64,000 nucleotides of DNA from Aricia agestis (lineage: Eukaryota; Arthropoda; Insecta; Lepidoptera; Lycaenidae): NCBI RefSeq assembly GCF_905147365.1, contig NC_056428.1, forward strand, positions 29,480,001 through 29,544,000. The letters run 5' to 3'. Of this stretch, positions 31,832 through 42,535 are shown in pieces. The stretch's first letter is position 1, and each line of letters opens with the position of its first letter. The notes under the pieces are model-generated. The model was not told where the DNA came from. It saw nothing but the letters and a program-made list of their open reading frames with translations, and ran no database searches. Position numbers and translations under genes: made by a program.

Positions 31832-32716
31832 TGCGAGGCCGGCAGAGGCGGCTCGCGTCGCCGCGGGCCGCTGCTTGTGGACGCTCGCGGCCGCTGGCGG
31901 CCGCGCGCTACCTTTAGAGCGCCGCACAGTGGTTTGAAAATCGAGTTTCATAGACATAGGAACTTGAATTTCCAGATGTCATTTTTTTGGGCTGAAATAT
32001 GTTTTCCTAGTTGTTGTTACATAATAAAATGTAAAAATAATAAAATGTAAAATAATATAAAAAATAATATCTCTGGAATCGCATGGTTGGCCGTTATATC
32101 CTCACACACTATTATAGTAGTAATTATTACTCACATTTTGGCATATTTTGTATTACTGCACCATCTGTACTTCATTTTGGTTAATTAAAAACTGTCCATT
32201 GGTACTTTATTTTGGTTAATTAAAAACTTAATTCAAATAGAAAGAAGAAAGAAATTATTATGGCGATATAATATATCAACCCTCTCTTTTTCCAGTGTCC
32301 CCAGTAACAATTTAAAACTTCCAACTGAATTAAATTAAATTGTCTGGAACTACTTGACATATTCTATAGTTTTTTTTTGTTAAATGATCCGTGTTATTTA
32401 CTTTCATAAAACTCCCTTATTATTACACGTAGCTGCATCTTTTTACATTTTATTATGTAATAACAACTAGGAGACCATATTTCAGCCCAAAAAAATGACA
32501 TCTGGAAATTCAAGTTCTTATGTCTATGATACTCGATTTTCGATCCACTGTGCACCGCGCGTCCGTCGGCGGAAAGTGCTCGCGGCACCTCGCGATGCTT
32601 CGAGGCGCCTCGCGACAGCGCGCGCGGTCGCGGGAAGCCGCGAGCACTTTCCGTCGACGGTCGCGCGGCGCCGCGCGACCGCACGCGGCCGCCCGCGGCG
32701 CCTCGAGCACTTTTGA
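31832..32716. mobile_element. GC-rich element inserted in the LINE, split by a smaller element
   Basis: About 93 GC-rich bases (31832-31924) and 164 GC-rich bases (32553-32716) flank the 628-bp element at 31925-32552. The right part holds a hairpin whose arms read GGAAAGTGCTCGCGGC (from about 32571) and its complement (to about 32652). The CpG-dense composition contrasts sharply with the AT-rich LINE on the left. Its own ends and class are not resolved. Confidence 0.5.
31925..32552. mobile_element. 628-bp non-autonomous element with Transib/RAG-type ends (CACAGTG)
   Basis: Inverted terminal repeats of about 112 bp match with few mismatches. Left end CACAGTGGTTTGAAAATCG; right end, reverse-complemented, CACAGTGGATCGAAAATCG. 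The flanks read CGCCG (31920-31924) and CACCG (32553-32557), a 5-bp target duplication with one CpG-type change. A CAC-type heptamer and 5-bp GC-rich CGNCG-like duplications are the known signature of Transib, the transposase family related to RAG1. The centre (about 32040-32440) is AT-rich and non-coding. Confidence 0.7.
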
Positions 32717-32754
32717 AGTTTTCAAGCGATACTAGTAGTTATAAGTATGTATAA

Positions 32755-33235
32755 AGTTTAAAATTATTTCACACTAAAAGTGCTCTTCGCGCCGCTGCCG
32801 GCCGCTGCCAATCCGGTGTGAATTGGGCCTAATTATCGTTCTTTTCTTGATGTGATACTCTCTTAAACGTTTTGATGGTTGCCTGGAAGACATCGCTTTA
32901 AGTAAGTATATGTTTGTGGTGTACAATAAAGACTTATGGCGGCTCTCGACATAGGCGAACGCGTTGGCCAACGCGTCTGCGGACGCGTTGGCCCAATGTG
33001 TAGAACGGGCGTTCGCGCGTTGGCCGTAGGTATTTAGACGTTGGCCGACGCATCTGCGAGCTTGCCGCGCGGGTCGGAAATGTCGGCAAAAGATCAAAGG
33101 ACATTTGTCGCAACCTTCGCGCTCCATCCACACATAGGCTGCGCGATCAGTTCGCCCGGAGCGGCGATGAAGAGTGCACGTTTCCTTCTTGTGGCGAGTT
33201 AACATCTAACTTGACGAAATGGCGAACAATATGAG
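32755..33235. repeat. GC-rich repeat cluster with GCGTTGGCC motifs
   Basis: CpG-rich DNA starts with AAAAGTGCTCTTCGCGCCGC (a relative of the hairpin at 32571-32652) and continues with several interleaved copies of ACGCGTTGGCC and its complement at 32958-33060. It looks like overlapping MITE ends. No gene is seen; frames open on both strands merely reflect GC content. Confidence 0.45.
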
Positions 33236-33260
33236 TATCGAGAAAACATTTAAATTTATT

Positions 33261-33667
33261 GGGCCCTATGAGTCTATACAGACGGACCGCATTTCAACTG
33301 CAATCCAACCGCAAATTGCAGTTGAAGTGCAGTTTGAATGCAGTTGACACGACTGCAATAGAACTGCAAACCGAACGCGCAGTCAGATTGCAGTTGACTG
33401 CAGTCGTGTGAACTTCATACCGACTGCATCCAAACTGCACTATCCCACCCACCCGCACGCTCCGCTCTCCCGCGGAGAATGGAATCAGTAGCAGTGCAGT
33501 TTGGATGCAGTCGGTATGCGGTTCACACGACTGCACGCCAACTGCAATTCGACTGCGCATTTGATTTGCAGTTCTATTGCAGTCATGTCAACTGCATTCA
33601 AACTGCACTTGAACTGCAATTTGCGGTTGGATTGCAGTTGAAATGCGGTCCGTCTGTATAGACCCTA
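33261..33667. mobile_element. 407-bp palindromic MITE built on ACTGCA/TGCAGT motifs
   Basis: The left half (from GGGCCCTATGAGTCTATACA) and right half (to TGTATAGACCCTATCAG) are inverted copies over about 190 bp. About twenty exact ACTGCA or TGCAGT hexamers occur, about ten per arm, commonly 10-12 bp apart. The centre is a short CCCACCC-rich spacer near 33440-33475. Confidence 0.7.
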
Positions 33668-33761
33668 TCAGAGTAAAAACTGCCTGTGGAACCAAAAATC
33701 ATATCAAAAGTTGCAAAAAAAATAAGGTTATTGGACATTCTATTTTCCTCACGATGTTTTT

Positions 33762-33985
33762 AGGGTTCCGTACCCAACGGGTAAAAACGGGACCCTATTA
33801 CTAAGACTTCAACGTCTGTCTGCATTTCTGTCTGTCCGTCTGTCTGTCTGTCCATCTGTCTGTCCGTCTGTCTGTCTCCAGGCTGTATCACAAGAACCGC
33901 TATACTTCTAGATTTCTGAAATTTTCACAGATTATGTACCTATATCTGTTGTCGCTATAACAACAAAATATACTAAAAACAAAAT
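33762..33985 (-). repeat. Fragment of an AGGGTTCCGTA-type interspersed repeat
   Basis: It begins TTTTTAGGGTTCCGTACCCA and contains a run of TCTGTCTGTCTG. It is the reverse complement of the 3' part of the repeats at 1551-2985 and 19414-20003, which end in TACGGAACCCTAAAAA. Confidence 0.6.
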
Positions 33986-34649
33986 AAATTAAATATTTAA
34001 TAAATAATAAATATATATTATTAATAATTATTAATCATGATAATTATAATAAGTAATAAGTACTTAATAATTTTTATATTTAATAAATAACAAGTAATAA
34101 AAAAGTTAAATTATTTTAATATTATAAAATATGTAAAAGTGAGTTTATTTCTTTGTTTGTTACGTTTTCTCGCCTTTTACTTATTTATTTCGAGAATACC
34201 CTTTTAAAACTTTTTATTGTCCACATTTACAAAGTAATTATAAGCTGTGAATAAATATACAGCTGCAGCTGTTAGCGACTCAACATCCATTTGAATCCGT
34301 CCGCACATTGGCGCGATCCAAAGCATACTGAACGACCTTCCTATGTGTGGATTACCCACAAGTATATATTATGTCTATGATTATTATTAAACCATAGACA
34401 AATTGTCTATAGTACATCAATGAGAATTGAGAATCTGTCACCACCACAGACCACTGCCAAATGACTGCCAAGAAGTAAACCTGTGAGTGAGAATGTGGTG
34501 AGAAATTCGTGTTGATACCGAGTTGTTACAGTCAAACAAAAATCCGAAATCGTTTTTAAAGTTTACTATATCAAATAAAAATCTATTATCAATAGCTGAT
34601 ATGCTAAGCTGTGAACCCCTACAAGTGTTTTGGACGAGCTGTGTTTGCG
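33986..34649. other. AT-rich spacer and probable 5' UTR/promoter of the SLC35C2-like gene
   Basis: The first 200 bases are simple AT-rich sequence. The 250 bases before ATG 34650 have no repeat I recognise and probably contain the promoter and 5' UTR. No TATA box can be assigned with confidence in such AT-rich DNA. Confidence 0.35.
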
Positions 34650-34835
34650 ATGCCGAGCGCAAAATACGAACAGCTGTCGGTAAAAACTGATGCTGAAGAT
34701 GATGTGTTTACAAGCAAACCGAAAAGAAAATGGTCAGATATTTGCTTTCAGAAGAGTCTGCTATCCTTAGGCTTAATACTTCTGTACTTCTCTTTGTCCA
34801 TCGGCCTTACATTCTATCAGAGATGGCTCCTAAAG
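34650..34835 (+). CDS. SLC35C2: SLC35C2-like exon 1
   Basis: It starts MPSAKYEQLSVKTD, has a cytosolic Lys/Arg patch (KPKRKW) and then TM1. The ATG at 34650 follows TTTGCG. The frame is open back to about 34611 but has no upstream ATG, so this is the first in-frame ATG. Donor GTATGC. Confidence 0.85.
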
Positions 34836-37800
34836 GTATGCCTTTATAGTTTAAATATCCAATCCTTTATACTAACCAAATTCGTTTTAATAATTTATTT
34901 GTTACCAATGCTAACAATTCATGGTCTAATTAATGTTAATTTGACATAATTTTTATTTGTTAATTTCTCGTAGAATCGTAAAACATTATCTATTTCGAGG
35001 TATTGATAAAATTTATGGTCCTAGAGATAACATTTAGAAAACATTCTTATCTGTTAGTTTTTACTGTTATGATACTGATAATTGTAACCTTAGAAAATAT
35101 GTTTAGTAAATAATTATTGCATATTATGTACAACTGCAAATAATAGTAATAGTTACAAATTACAATGTGCAAAATCATTTAGTTTATCTATAAATCAATA
35201 ATTTACTTAGGCTGTTCTTAGTGACACTTGTATTTTGTAATGTATATGGTAATGTTTTCAGGACTTTCACTATCCACTCACTGTTGTAATGTACCATTTG
35301 ATAGTGAAATGGATCCTAGCAGTGATTGTGAGGTTGGTCCTGTACTGTATCACAGGTACTTCACAACTTCTGCTACCTTTCCTAACATGCCTGAAGTCAG
35401 TGGGGCCTACGGGGCTTGCCAGTGGCATTGACGTTGGATTTTCTAATTGGGGACTGGAACTTGTGACTATATCATTGTATACTATGACAAAATCTACAAC
35501 CATCATATTTATACTTGGGTTTGCTATCCTTCTTGGACTTGAGAAAAAGGTATATTATTACAAAGTTTTCTGTTTTTGTTGATGTTTGCATACTTACTAA
35601 AAACATTTTTTATTTTCTGTGTGATTGATGCTGTGCAAATTTTTTGTCACTTCTAACTAAATTTGTTAGAAGTGACAAAAAAAAACTAAACATTTAATGT
35701 TTAGTAGAGAGAGTAGTTATACACTTTTTGTGTAGTAATTTTAATAAATATACTATAAAACACTACATTATAAAAAATTTACTACACTGTATGCTTAGCA
35801 ATTCCTTTTATTCCAAATTAAAAATTCCAAAGTGTTTCAGTCTATCCGCCAGCTTACTGAAGCTGTTAAGGAAGCTAAAAATTAAAATTTAACTTGTTAT
35901 GGTGCTACTTTCAGCCCCAGAAAAGAAGTTAGGACATACGATTTTCAGTTTACATTGCAGCAAAATGTATGGTTACCCCACTGCACTGTAACATAATGCT
36001 AGCAAAATGAAGTTGCATGAAACATGGAGTATGTTTTAAAGTGTCTGCTGCTGTGCAAATTTTTATATTAAAAGAAAAACAAAATGTAGAAATAATTCCT
36101 TAGGTATCTCATTATTTTGAAAGCTGCAATTTTATTAATTACTATAATATGCTACAAAGTATGAACACATACTATAGATAATTATAATTATATGCATTGT
36201 AGGTTAAAATAATTTGAAAAGCAATGCGATTTGATATAACTTTAAAAAAATAATTATACTACTAAGTTCACAATCATTAACATGCTCAGGTATATCCTAT
36301 CATGCTTGTAAATAAAAAGAATAGTTTTAGTGACTTTAATATTTTATGTAATATTGTCTTTTTTATTTAATAAAAAAGTTAGGAAGAAAACATAAATAGA
36401 ATGATTTTCTCAGAATCATTGGCGTTGCTTTTTGCTTTTTAATACAGGAAACAGTTTGTAGTAGTTTTTGTCTGTATTGTTTTTCTTCTCTGTGAGAAGC
36501 AGCAAAGTAATTTCAGTAATTGCCTTGTTTGCGAAAAGTATAATAATATGATTTTATGTGATCTAAAATTGTGTTGCAAAGTTTAAATATTTATTATAAC
36601 TTTATAATAACATGATGTTTTAACATAGTATTCATTAAAAGTTATTTTTGTTACATCTTTATTTTTTAGTCAGCAAAATATTGTTTAGTCAAACAGTATG
36701 CATCATCCTTTGGCAGTTCTCTCAACATTTGCTCGTAATACTATTAACCTATACCTTTTCCGTGGTGTAACTCTAACTAGACTAATTTTATCAAAATGAG
36801 TGCAGTTGTTCGGAAGCCAATTCGATGCAAACAAAAAATATTTTGTATGAATATCTAGATTATCTACTTACTGCACAAGATATTACGCGAAGATTTTTGT
36901 AAAGTCACTGCTTATTAAAATTAAATCTGTTTGATTAGCAACACTAGTTTGTAAGGCTTCTTGCTGCAAGCAATTTTTTACCCAACTGCGGCAGAAATGT
37001 ATTTGGTTTGTGTTTACTGTAAGATTGACAATTGGTTTATCAAAAAGCGTCGGGTTTTTAGTTCTTTTACATTACCAATAAGTTGTTTTTTTTAGTCGTG
37101 GTCACTCGTGGGCATAGTGCTGACTATAGCGACAGGGTTGATTATGTTCACATACAAGGCCACCCAGTTCAACGTTATGGGGTTCAACTTCCTCATACTG
37201 GCGTCCTTCGCTGCTGGTCTTCGGTGGACGTTTGCTCAGCTCTTGATGCAGAAGTCCAAGCTCGGGCTGCACAATCCGGTGGACATGGTGTTCCATGTCC
37301 AACCCTGGATGTTCTTATCCTTATTGCCATTTACAATAATGTTTGAAGGTGAGTATACAGCTACATGTCTGTTTTTGATGCACGAAAATATCACTAAAAT
37401 CCATCCAACAAATCGAGGCCCAAAACTTTAAATGATTAAAAAATAGGATAGTATTAAACTTTTGTGTCAAATTTTGTGCCTCACTATATCCTACGAATAG
37501 TAAAAACTGAGGAAGAGTAACTGTGTCAAAAATTTGTCTACGAGTCTACAAAATGTGACCTGCATACATGCACGCTTTATGCATGTATTCGGTAGACAAT
37601 TTTGTGTCAATATAGAAGTGGCAATTGTTATCAACAGCTTTATTTCGTAAATTTGAGTGTTAGTATTTCGTTGCCATTGCCATATTTTAGTGTGCGAAAA
37701 GGAACCAAATTAAAAAGTTTGGAGTATGGGAATTACGTTTCTTCAGTTTTTATTATTCGTAGACTATATCTCAATCTATACTAGGTAAAACATCTCGTGC

Positions 37801-40800
37801 TGCTTTTTGTGTAAAAAATATTACTTTTTATTTGGTTTGAAAAAGATTTGATGAAAATACCTTACACGCTTTGGTTGTTCCGTTTGTTTCTATAGACATT
37901 TTCCTTGTCGCCAAGGTCGTGTCCAATGCTTTGTTATGTTTTTATGTAAATTTAGTTAATCAAACTTGTTACGCTAATAAATACAAATAACATTTTAACC
38001 TAGAGTACGTTATCGAATATGCTGCTGCCTTAGTCTATCCTCTGACATTTACAACGTATCAGACAAAGGTGAAAACATCAGCCAACTTTTGCTGTTAAAA
38101 TTTTATTGTTCTTTCGATTGAAGATTGATTTTTTAAATATTTATTTTTATGATGTTTTCAGGTTATTCATGCTTTGATAACCTTCTCGCGCTGCCGCCTG
38201 ATCAGTGGTCACCGACCATTTTGAAAGTGACCGTGGGCGCTACGATTGCGTTCGCAATGGAAATCAGCGAGTTTCTAGTCGTTACATACACATCGAGTCT
38301 TACATTATCAATAGCGGGTATATTTAAGGTAAATATGAATATGCATGTACACTATGCATATTATAACTAGATTTTAAGGTACCGTACCGATCAAAAAGGC
38401 AAGCGACCGACAAAAATTAAGAGAAAATGCGACTTTATGACCTCGGCTATAGATTTCATTTTGCTCTACGCCACTAGTCACTACAAAGCGGCGCGGCGGC
38501 GGCATGGGTCGCTAGACCTATGTCGGTAGAAAATGAAACCTATAGCCTAGGTCATAAAGTGGTATTTTATTTGAAAACATCGGAAAGTCACCTTCGTTGA
38601 AATTCGTTTATCGCTATCCCTACTTTTCCGGGATAAAAAATCCTACTAATATTATAAGGGCGAAAATTTGTTTGGATGTATGGATGTGTGTATGTATGGA
38701 TGTTTGTTACTCTTTCACGCAAAAACTACAGAACGGATTTTAATGAAACTTTACAATAATATAGCTATACATAGGCTACAATTTTAACCGACTTTCAAAA
38801 TGGGGGAGGTGTTATGTTCGTTTTCTTATATTCATCGATTACTCCGCCGTTTGTTAACCGATTTTCAAATTTTTTCTTTTGGTATATAGGGTATCATCCC
38901 AATTTTGTATTATATTCACATAAGTGGTGATCTGATGAAGGATCCATAAGTAATCGAGGGAACTCCTCAAAACTTATAGGGAAACATGTGGTGACTTCGG
39001 TTTTGTGAGAAGTATTCTAAGCATATGCTACCAACAAAAAAGATTTTGCACCGAGATATACTTGGTATACCGTGGTTCGGAAGGTGCTGAACGAACTCCT
39101 GATTCTTTATAGATACAAGTTTGGGAGTTTCGGCGTTGTTTAAAGAACAGAAAGCATATGCTACTATGCAAATTACATTCATCATCATCGTCATCATCAT
39201 CACTACCATATTATACCATTTCATAGTCTTTTAGATCGAGACTCGAGTTTGTCAAGCGATAATTAAAAAAATCTATACTTTAATATTATAAACCTGAAGA
39301 GTATGTTTGCTTGAACGCGTCAATCTCAGGAACTACAGGTCCGATTTAAAAACTTATCTCAGTGTTAGATAGATCATTTATCGAGTAAGACTATAGGCTA
39401 TATTTTATTAATTATTAATTATATTATCACGCTAAGACTAATACGACCGAAGAATTCAGGAAAATGTGGGAAAAACTGGGGGAATATTTTTTATGGTAAA
39501 ATGTGGTTTCTGTAAAATTCCTAATTTACGCGGGCGAAGCCGCGCGGGACATCTAGTATCCTATATCCTCAGTCCTCACCCGAGGATTAAAGTATTTTAG
39601 CCAATAAAATATTATGATTGTTATTCTGAGGACATCCATACCACATTTTAATCCAAATCGATTTAAGTAGGATAGACAACAGATAGGTAACAGACATACA
39701 CACTGTTATCTATAAAATATTAATAATAGCAGTTTTTTTTTATCTATTGACGCTTCACACCACGTCAGTCTGGCCCCGTGCTAAGTACCTAAAGGACTTG
39801 TGTTACAGGTACCAGACAACGGAAATATATTTAATATTTTTATACTATACATATATTTAAGATTTTTATTATATCATACACATATTTAATACACATCCAG
39901 ACCCTGGAACATTGAAAACTTTTTGTTCCGTCGGCGGGATTCGAACCCGCGACCTCCGGCTTGAGCTACCGACGCGCTCACCACTGAGCCACAGAGGTCG
40001 TCAAAGTTTAGAGGTACTGAGTTACTCACGTACGAGTAACTAAATTACTTTTTAATGAACAAATACTGGTTTTTATCTCGGAAAAGACATCCACAGAAAC
40101 AGTGGAAATATTGCACGATAAACGAGCAAAAAGCTGCGGACAACATACCTTATTAAATCCATACTAAATAATATTATAAAAACGAAAATATATCTGTCTG
40201 TTACGTCTTCACGCCCAAACTGCTGAACCGATTTTGCTGAGAGTTATGAAAATACTTCCTGTCATGAAAATAAGTCCTGGAAAAGGACTTTTTATGCCGG
40301 AAAAATGTACGGTTCCCGCGCAATAAACTTATTTCGGTGCAAGTCGCTACGGAGTTGAGGGTGTCTAGTTATTAAATAAAAAAAGAAACCACTTACCATA
40401 ATTTAACATAACGAAATAACACTATATTCAATATTTTACACCACTTTTCCTTACACTGCTTGCTACCTCTACCAAATCTTATACTAATTTACTACCTCTA
40501 CCAAACCTTTCTGGTTATTACTTCCTATCCCACGTATAAATAACTGCACTCTAGGATATTAAGCCCCAATTTCACCAACGTCTGTTAGTGCTAAGCTAGT
40601 TAAAATGTCAAGTCTTCTCTTTCATTCATAAGAAAAACGAAAGAGGTAACGTGTGACTAATTCGAGCGTTAACTTTAACAGTCGTTGGTGAAATTGGGGC
40701 TTAGTTCGATAGGATCCATTCTATACGTACTTAGTAATTACTTGCACAACATTCAATAGTTGAAGACATGAGTGGATGAAGTGGGATAACTAACATTTTA

Positions 40801-42135
40801 TGTCATTAATGCAATTACTCATTTGTTCCCTTATGATTTGAACAAACCTTGTAACTTACCAACTTCATCGACTGGCTAATATATCTGGCTATACTAAAAA
40901 TCATTTTTTTTATTTTAAATCACTTTTCCGGACCTCAAAGACTCAATTTACATGCAAAAAAGGAAAATTTTCGAATTGTTATTTACCTACTTCATCCACT
41001 TACGTCTTCAATCTATACTTTAATATTACATATAAAGCAGCAGACTTTGTTTGTTTGAACGCGCTAATCTCAGGAATTACTGATCCGATTAGAAAAATTA
41101 TTTCAGTGTTAGATAGTCCATTTATCGAGTAAGGCTATAGGCTATATTTTATATCACGCTCATACTAATAGGCGTGAAGAAATAAAGGAAAATGTGGAAA
41201 AACGGGGGGAAATTATTTGAAAGGGCTTATTTGAACGCGCTAATCTCAGGAACTACTGGTCCGATTTGAAAAATTCTTTCAGTGCTAGATAGCCTATTTA
41301 TCGACGAAAGCTATAGGCTATATTTTATCAGTTATCGCGCTAAGACTAATAGGAGACTAATAAAATGTGGAAAAAACGGGGGAAATAATAATTATTTGAA
41401 AGGGATGTGTGTGTGTGTACTGTGTGGTGTGTACACTGTACCCAAGGTCGGAATAATCCAACAAATATTTTCGTGCCCATTAAAGTGGTACTTGGTCGTT
41501 AATATCCGACCTTTGCGAAATGGGTACGAAAATATTTGTCGGATTATGCCGACCTTGGCGGTTAAAGGATTAAGTACTACTCAATGCCTGCAACTTCGCT
41601 GTCGTTTACTAGGCGCAAACCGTCCATTTTTGGCATCTAATACTATTTCGTCCTTTCCTGTCATATAAAGTACCTATCTCCATAGAATTTTCCTCTTAAT
41701 CTTTTCAGCCGTTTGACCATGAATAGGTAACAGACTGACACACTTTCGCATTAATAATATTAGTAGGGATTAAAGGATTATATAATTAACACGAACCATT
41801 GCTTTTTTCAGGAAATGTGTATTTTAGTGCTGGCAGTAGAAGTGAGCGGGGATCAACTGAGTCTGATCAACGTTTTAGGGTTAAGCCTCTGTCTCATGGG
41901 CATCATCGGCCACATAATACACAAAGTGCTGATCATAAAATCCGTGGTTGGCACCGTTCATGCTATAGACACGGAAGACTTCGAGAATATCAACAGAAAG
42001 AGAACTCCGAAGTCCAACGGTGAATACCACGAGCCACTGCTAGAAGATGAAAAGTGGCAGAACGCTAGCGAGGATAGTGACTTCGATTCTAACGTTGTTC
42101 TATTCCAAGTTCTCCAAAGGAGAGATGGTAGCTAG
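34650..42135 (+). CDS. SLC35C2: Solute carrier family 35 member C2-like nucleotide-sugar transporter, complete (five exons, 405 aa)
   Basis: Exons 34650-34835, 35262-35549, 37096-37348, 38162-38328 and 41812-42135 join with GT-AG junctions and consistent phases from ATG 34650 to TAG 42133-42135. The product has ten hydrophobic segments of the triose-phosphate-transporter fold: TM1 about 33-55, TM2-4 in exon 2, TM5-7 in exon 3, TM8 in exon 4, TM9-10 in exon 5, with cytosolic polar tails. Recognition blocks include IGLTFYQRWLLK, DVGFSNWGLELVTISLYTMT, SFAAGLRWTFAQLLMQKSKL and TSSLTLSIAGIFKE, which I associate with SLC35C2 (OVCOV1). In mammals SLC35C2 resides in the Golgi/ERGIC and supports Notch O-fucosylation, apparently by GDP-fucose supply. 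The human protein is about 365 aa; the extra length here is mainly the acidic C-terminal tail (DTEDFENINRK, NASEDSDFDSN). The SLC35E family is the main alternative. Confidence 0.9.
35262..35549 (+). CDS. SLC35C2: SLC35C2-like exon 2 (TM2-TM4)
   Basis: The acceptor is GTTTTCAG and the donor GTATAT; phase 0 at both ends, 96 codons. It opens with DFHYPLTVVMYHLIVKWIL and ends GFAILLGLEKK. It holds the conserved SVGPTGLASGIDVGFSNWGL block. Confidence 0.9.
35550..37095. other. Intron 2 of the SLC35C2-like gene
   Basis: AT-rich intron with no large repeat recognised. It holds a perfect hairpin at 35641-35681: TTTTTGTCACTTCTAAC inverted around a 7-base loop. Confidence 0.5.
37096..37348 (+). CDS. 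SLC35C2: SLC35C2-like exon 3 (TM5-TM7)
   Basis: The acceptor is TTTTTTTAG and the donor GTGAGT. It encodes SWSLVGIVLTIATGLIMFTY, then GFNFLILASFAAGLRWTFAQ and VDMVFHVQPWMFLSLLPFTI. It leaves in phase 1. Confidence 0.9.
37491..37762. mobile_element. 272-bp MITE in intron 3 of the SLC35C2-like gene
   Basis: Ends CTACGAATAGTAAAAACTGA and TCAGTTTTTATTATTCGTAG are inverted with one mismatch. The interior (AACTGTGTCAAAAATTTGTC, TGCATGTATTCGGTAGACAA, CATATTTTAGTGTGCGAAAA) recurs inverted at 44812-45030. Confidence 0.65.
38162..38328 (+). CDS. SLC35C2: SLC35C2-like exon 4 (TM8)
   Basis: The acceptor is TGTTTTCAG and the donor GTAAAT. It encodes ILKVTVGATIAFAMEISEFL and VVTYTSSLTLSIAGIFK, the most conserved stretch of the family, and ends in phase 0. 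Confidence 0.9.
38414..38562. mobile_element. Fold-back element at the start of intron 4
   Basis: GACTTTATGACCTCGGCTAT AGATTTCATTTT faces AAAATGAAACCTATAGCCTA GGTCATAAAGT. The centre is GCGGCGCGGCGGCGGC. It begins 86 bases after exon 4. Confidence 0.55.
38642..39557 (-). repeat. CTAGATGTCCCGC repeat, long form, full copy
   Basis: In reverse it begins CTAGATGTCCCGCGCGGCTT and ends CATAATATTAGTAGGA-like sequence; a complete copy of about 915 bp gives the order used to interpret the others. It contains GAAGGATCCATAAGTAATCG, the GCATATGCT site and an ATCATCATC run. It is in intron 4. Confidence 0.65.
39924..40002 (-). mobile_element. SINE head, tRNA-like
   Basis: In reverse: GACCTCTGTGGCTCAGTGGT (A box) and GGTCGCGGGTTCGAATCCCG (B box), then GACGGAACAA. 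The acceptor stem does not pair. The body that should follow on the minus strand (below 39924) is not recognisable. Confidence 0.6.
40150..40375 (+). repeat. SINE/RTE-like tail
   Basis: TAATATTATAAAAACGAAAA, then CTGTCTGTTACGTCTTCACG CCCAAACTGCTGAACCGATTTT, the common 'gaaccgattt' motif of these repeats. Class unresolved. Confidence 0.4.
40558..40704. mobile_element. MITE, same family as 18302-18441
   Basis: GCCCCAATTTCACCAACGTC and CAGTCGTTGGTGAAATTGGG GC are inverted; TAA on the left and TTA on the right flank the element. Confidence 0.7.
40757..41012. mobile_element. MITE with TTGAAGACATGAGTGGATGAAGT ends
   Basis: Left ATAGTTGAAGACATGAGTGG ATGAAGTGGG, right ACTTCATCCACTTACGTCTT CAATCTAT. 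It is the uninterrupted relative of the copy at 52205-52678. Confidence 0.65.
41013..41400 (-). repeat. Tandem units of the GCGCTAATCTCAGGAACTACTG repeat
   Basis: Two units with GAACGCGCTAATCTCAGGAA, TTCAGTGTTAGATAG and AGGCTATAGGCTATATTTTA, the inverse of the sub-repeats in 21885-22610. Intron 4. Confidence 0.55.
41441..41560. mobile_element. Palindromic MITE CCAAGGTCGGAATAATCC
   Basis: CCAAGGTCGGAATAATCCAA CAAATATTTTCGTGCCC is inverted as GGGTACGAAAATATTTGTCG GATTATGCCGACCTTGG. Confidence 0.65.
41812..42135 (+). CDS. SLC35C2: SLC35C2-like exon 5 (TM9-TM10 and tail)
   Basis: The acceptor is TTTTTTCAG. It completes GIFK with EMCILVLAVEVSGDQLSLIN and LGLSLCLMGIIGHIIHKVL, then an acidic hydrophilic tail containing a YHEPLLEDE stretch that could act as an acidic-dileucine sorting signal (inference). 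Confidence 0.9.
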   Translation, partial: EMCILVLAVEVSGDQLSLINVLGLSLCLMGIIGHIIHKVLIIKSVVGTVHAIDTEDFENINRKRTPKSNGEYHEPLLEDEKWQNASEDSDFDSNVVLFQVLQRRDGS

Positions 42136-42156
42136 AACTTGAAATATTAACTTGCT

Positions 42157-42162
42157 AATAAA
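42157..42162 (+). terminator. Poly(A) signal AATAAA of the SLC35C2-like gene
   Basis: A canonical AATAAA hexamer lies 22 bases after the TAG stop. If used, the 3' UTR is very short; the intergenic repeats start about 100 bases further on, at 42254. Confidence 0.55.
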
Positions 42163-42253
42163 AAGGGATAATTATTAATGCTATACTATACACGCCGTAT
42201 TCATGATTTTGTACTTGTCTATCATGCTAGAAAAGCCGTTTTGACAAGGACAT

Positions 42254-42535
42254 ATACAGGGTCTAATAAGACTGAGTGATAACACTTTAGGGTGTGTATG
42301 TATTCCTTATATAGAGTTTACTGTGAAAGTAGTAGCGTTGAAAGAGCAATTTTTTTGTGATTTGTATGGGAAATTTAATGACACTGGGACGAGTCCCCAT
42401 ACAAATAACAAAAAAAATTTACTCTTTCAGCGCTTCTACTTTCACAGTCAACTCTATATTTGGGACACACTTTAGGGTGTATAATATTATTATACACCCT
42501 AAAGTATTATCACTTAATTTCGTTACACCCTGTAT
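42254..42535. mobile_element. MITE of the TACAGGGTGTAACAAAA family
   Basis: Left TACAGGGTCTAATAAGACTG AGTGATAACACTTTAGGGTG TG, right GTATTATCACTTAATTTCGT TACACCCTGTA. Central blocks CAGCGCTTCTACTTTCACAG and CTGTGAAAGTAGTAGCG face each other. It starts about 90 bases past the SLC35C2-like poly(A) signal. Confidence 0.7.

Noticed and set aside
32394..32735. Arginine-rich open frames on both strands
   Set aside because: They run across the GC-rich element and the arms of the CACAGTG element; composition alone explains them.
33294..33661. Cysteine- and threonine-rich open frames on both strands
   Set aside because: They are translations of the ACTGCA palindrome; symmetry gives similar peptides on both strands.
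34438..34662. Minus-strand open frame overlapping the SLC35C2-like start
   Set aside because: Antisense to the 5' UTR and first codons, no recognisable motif.
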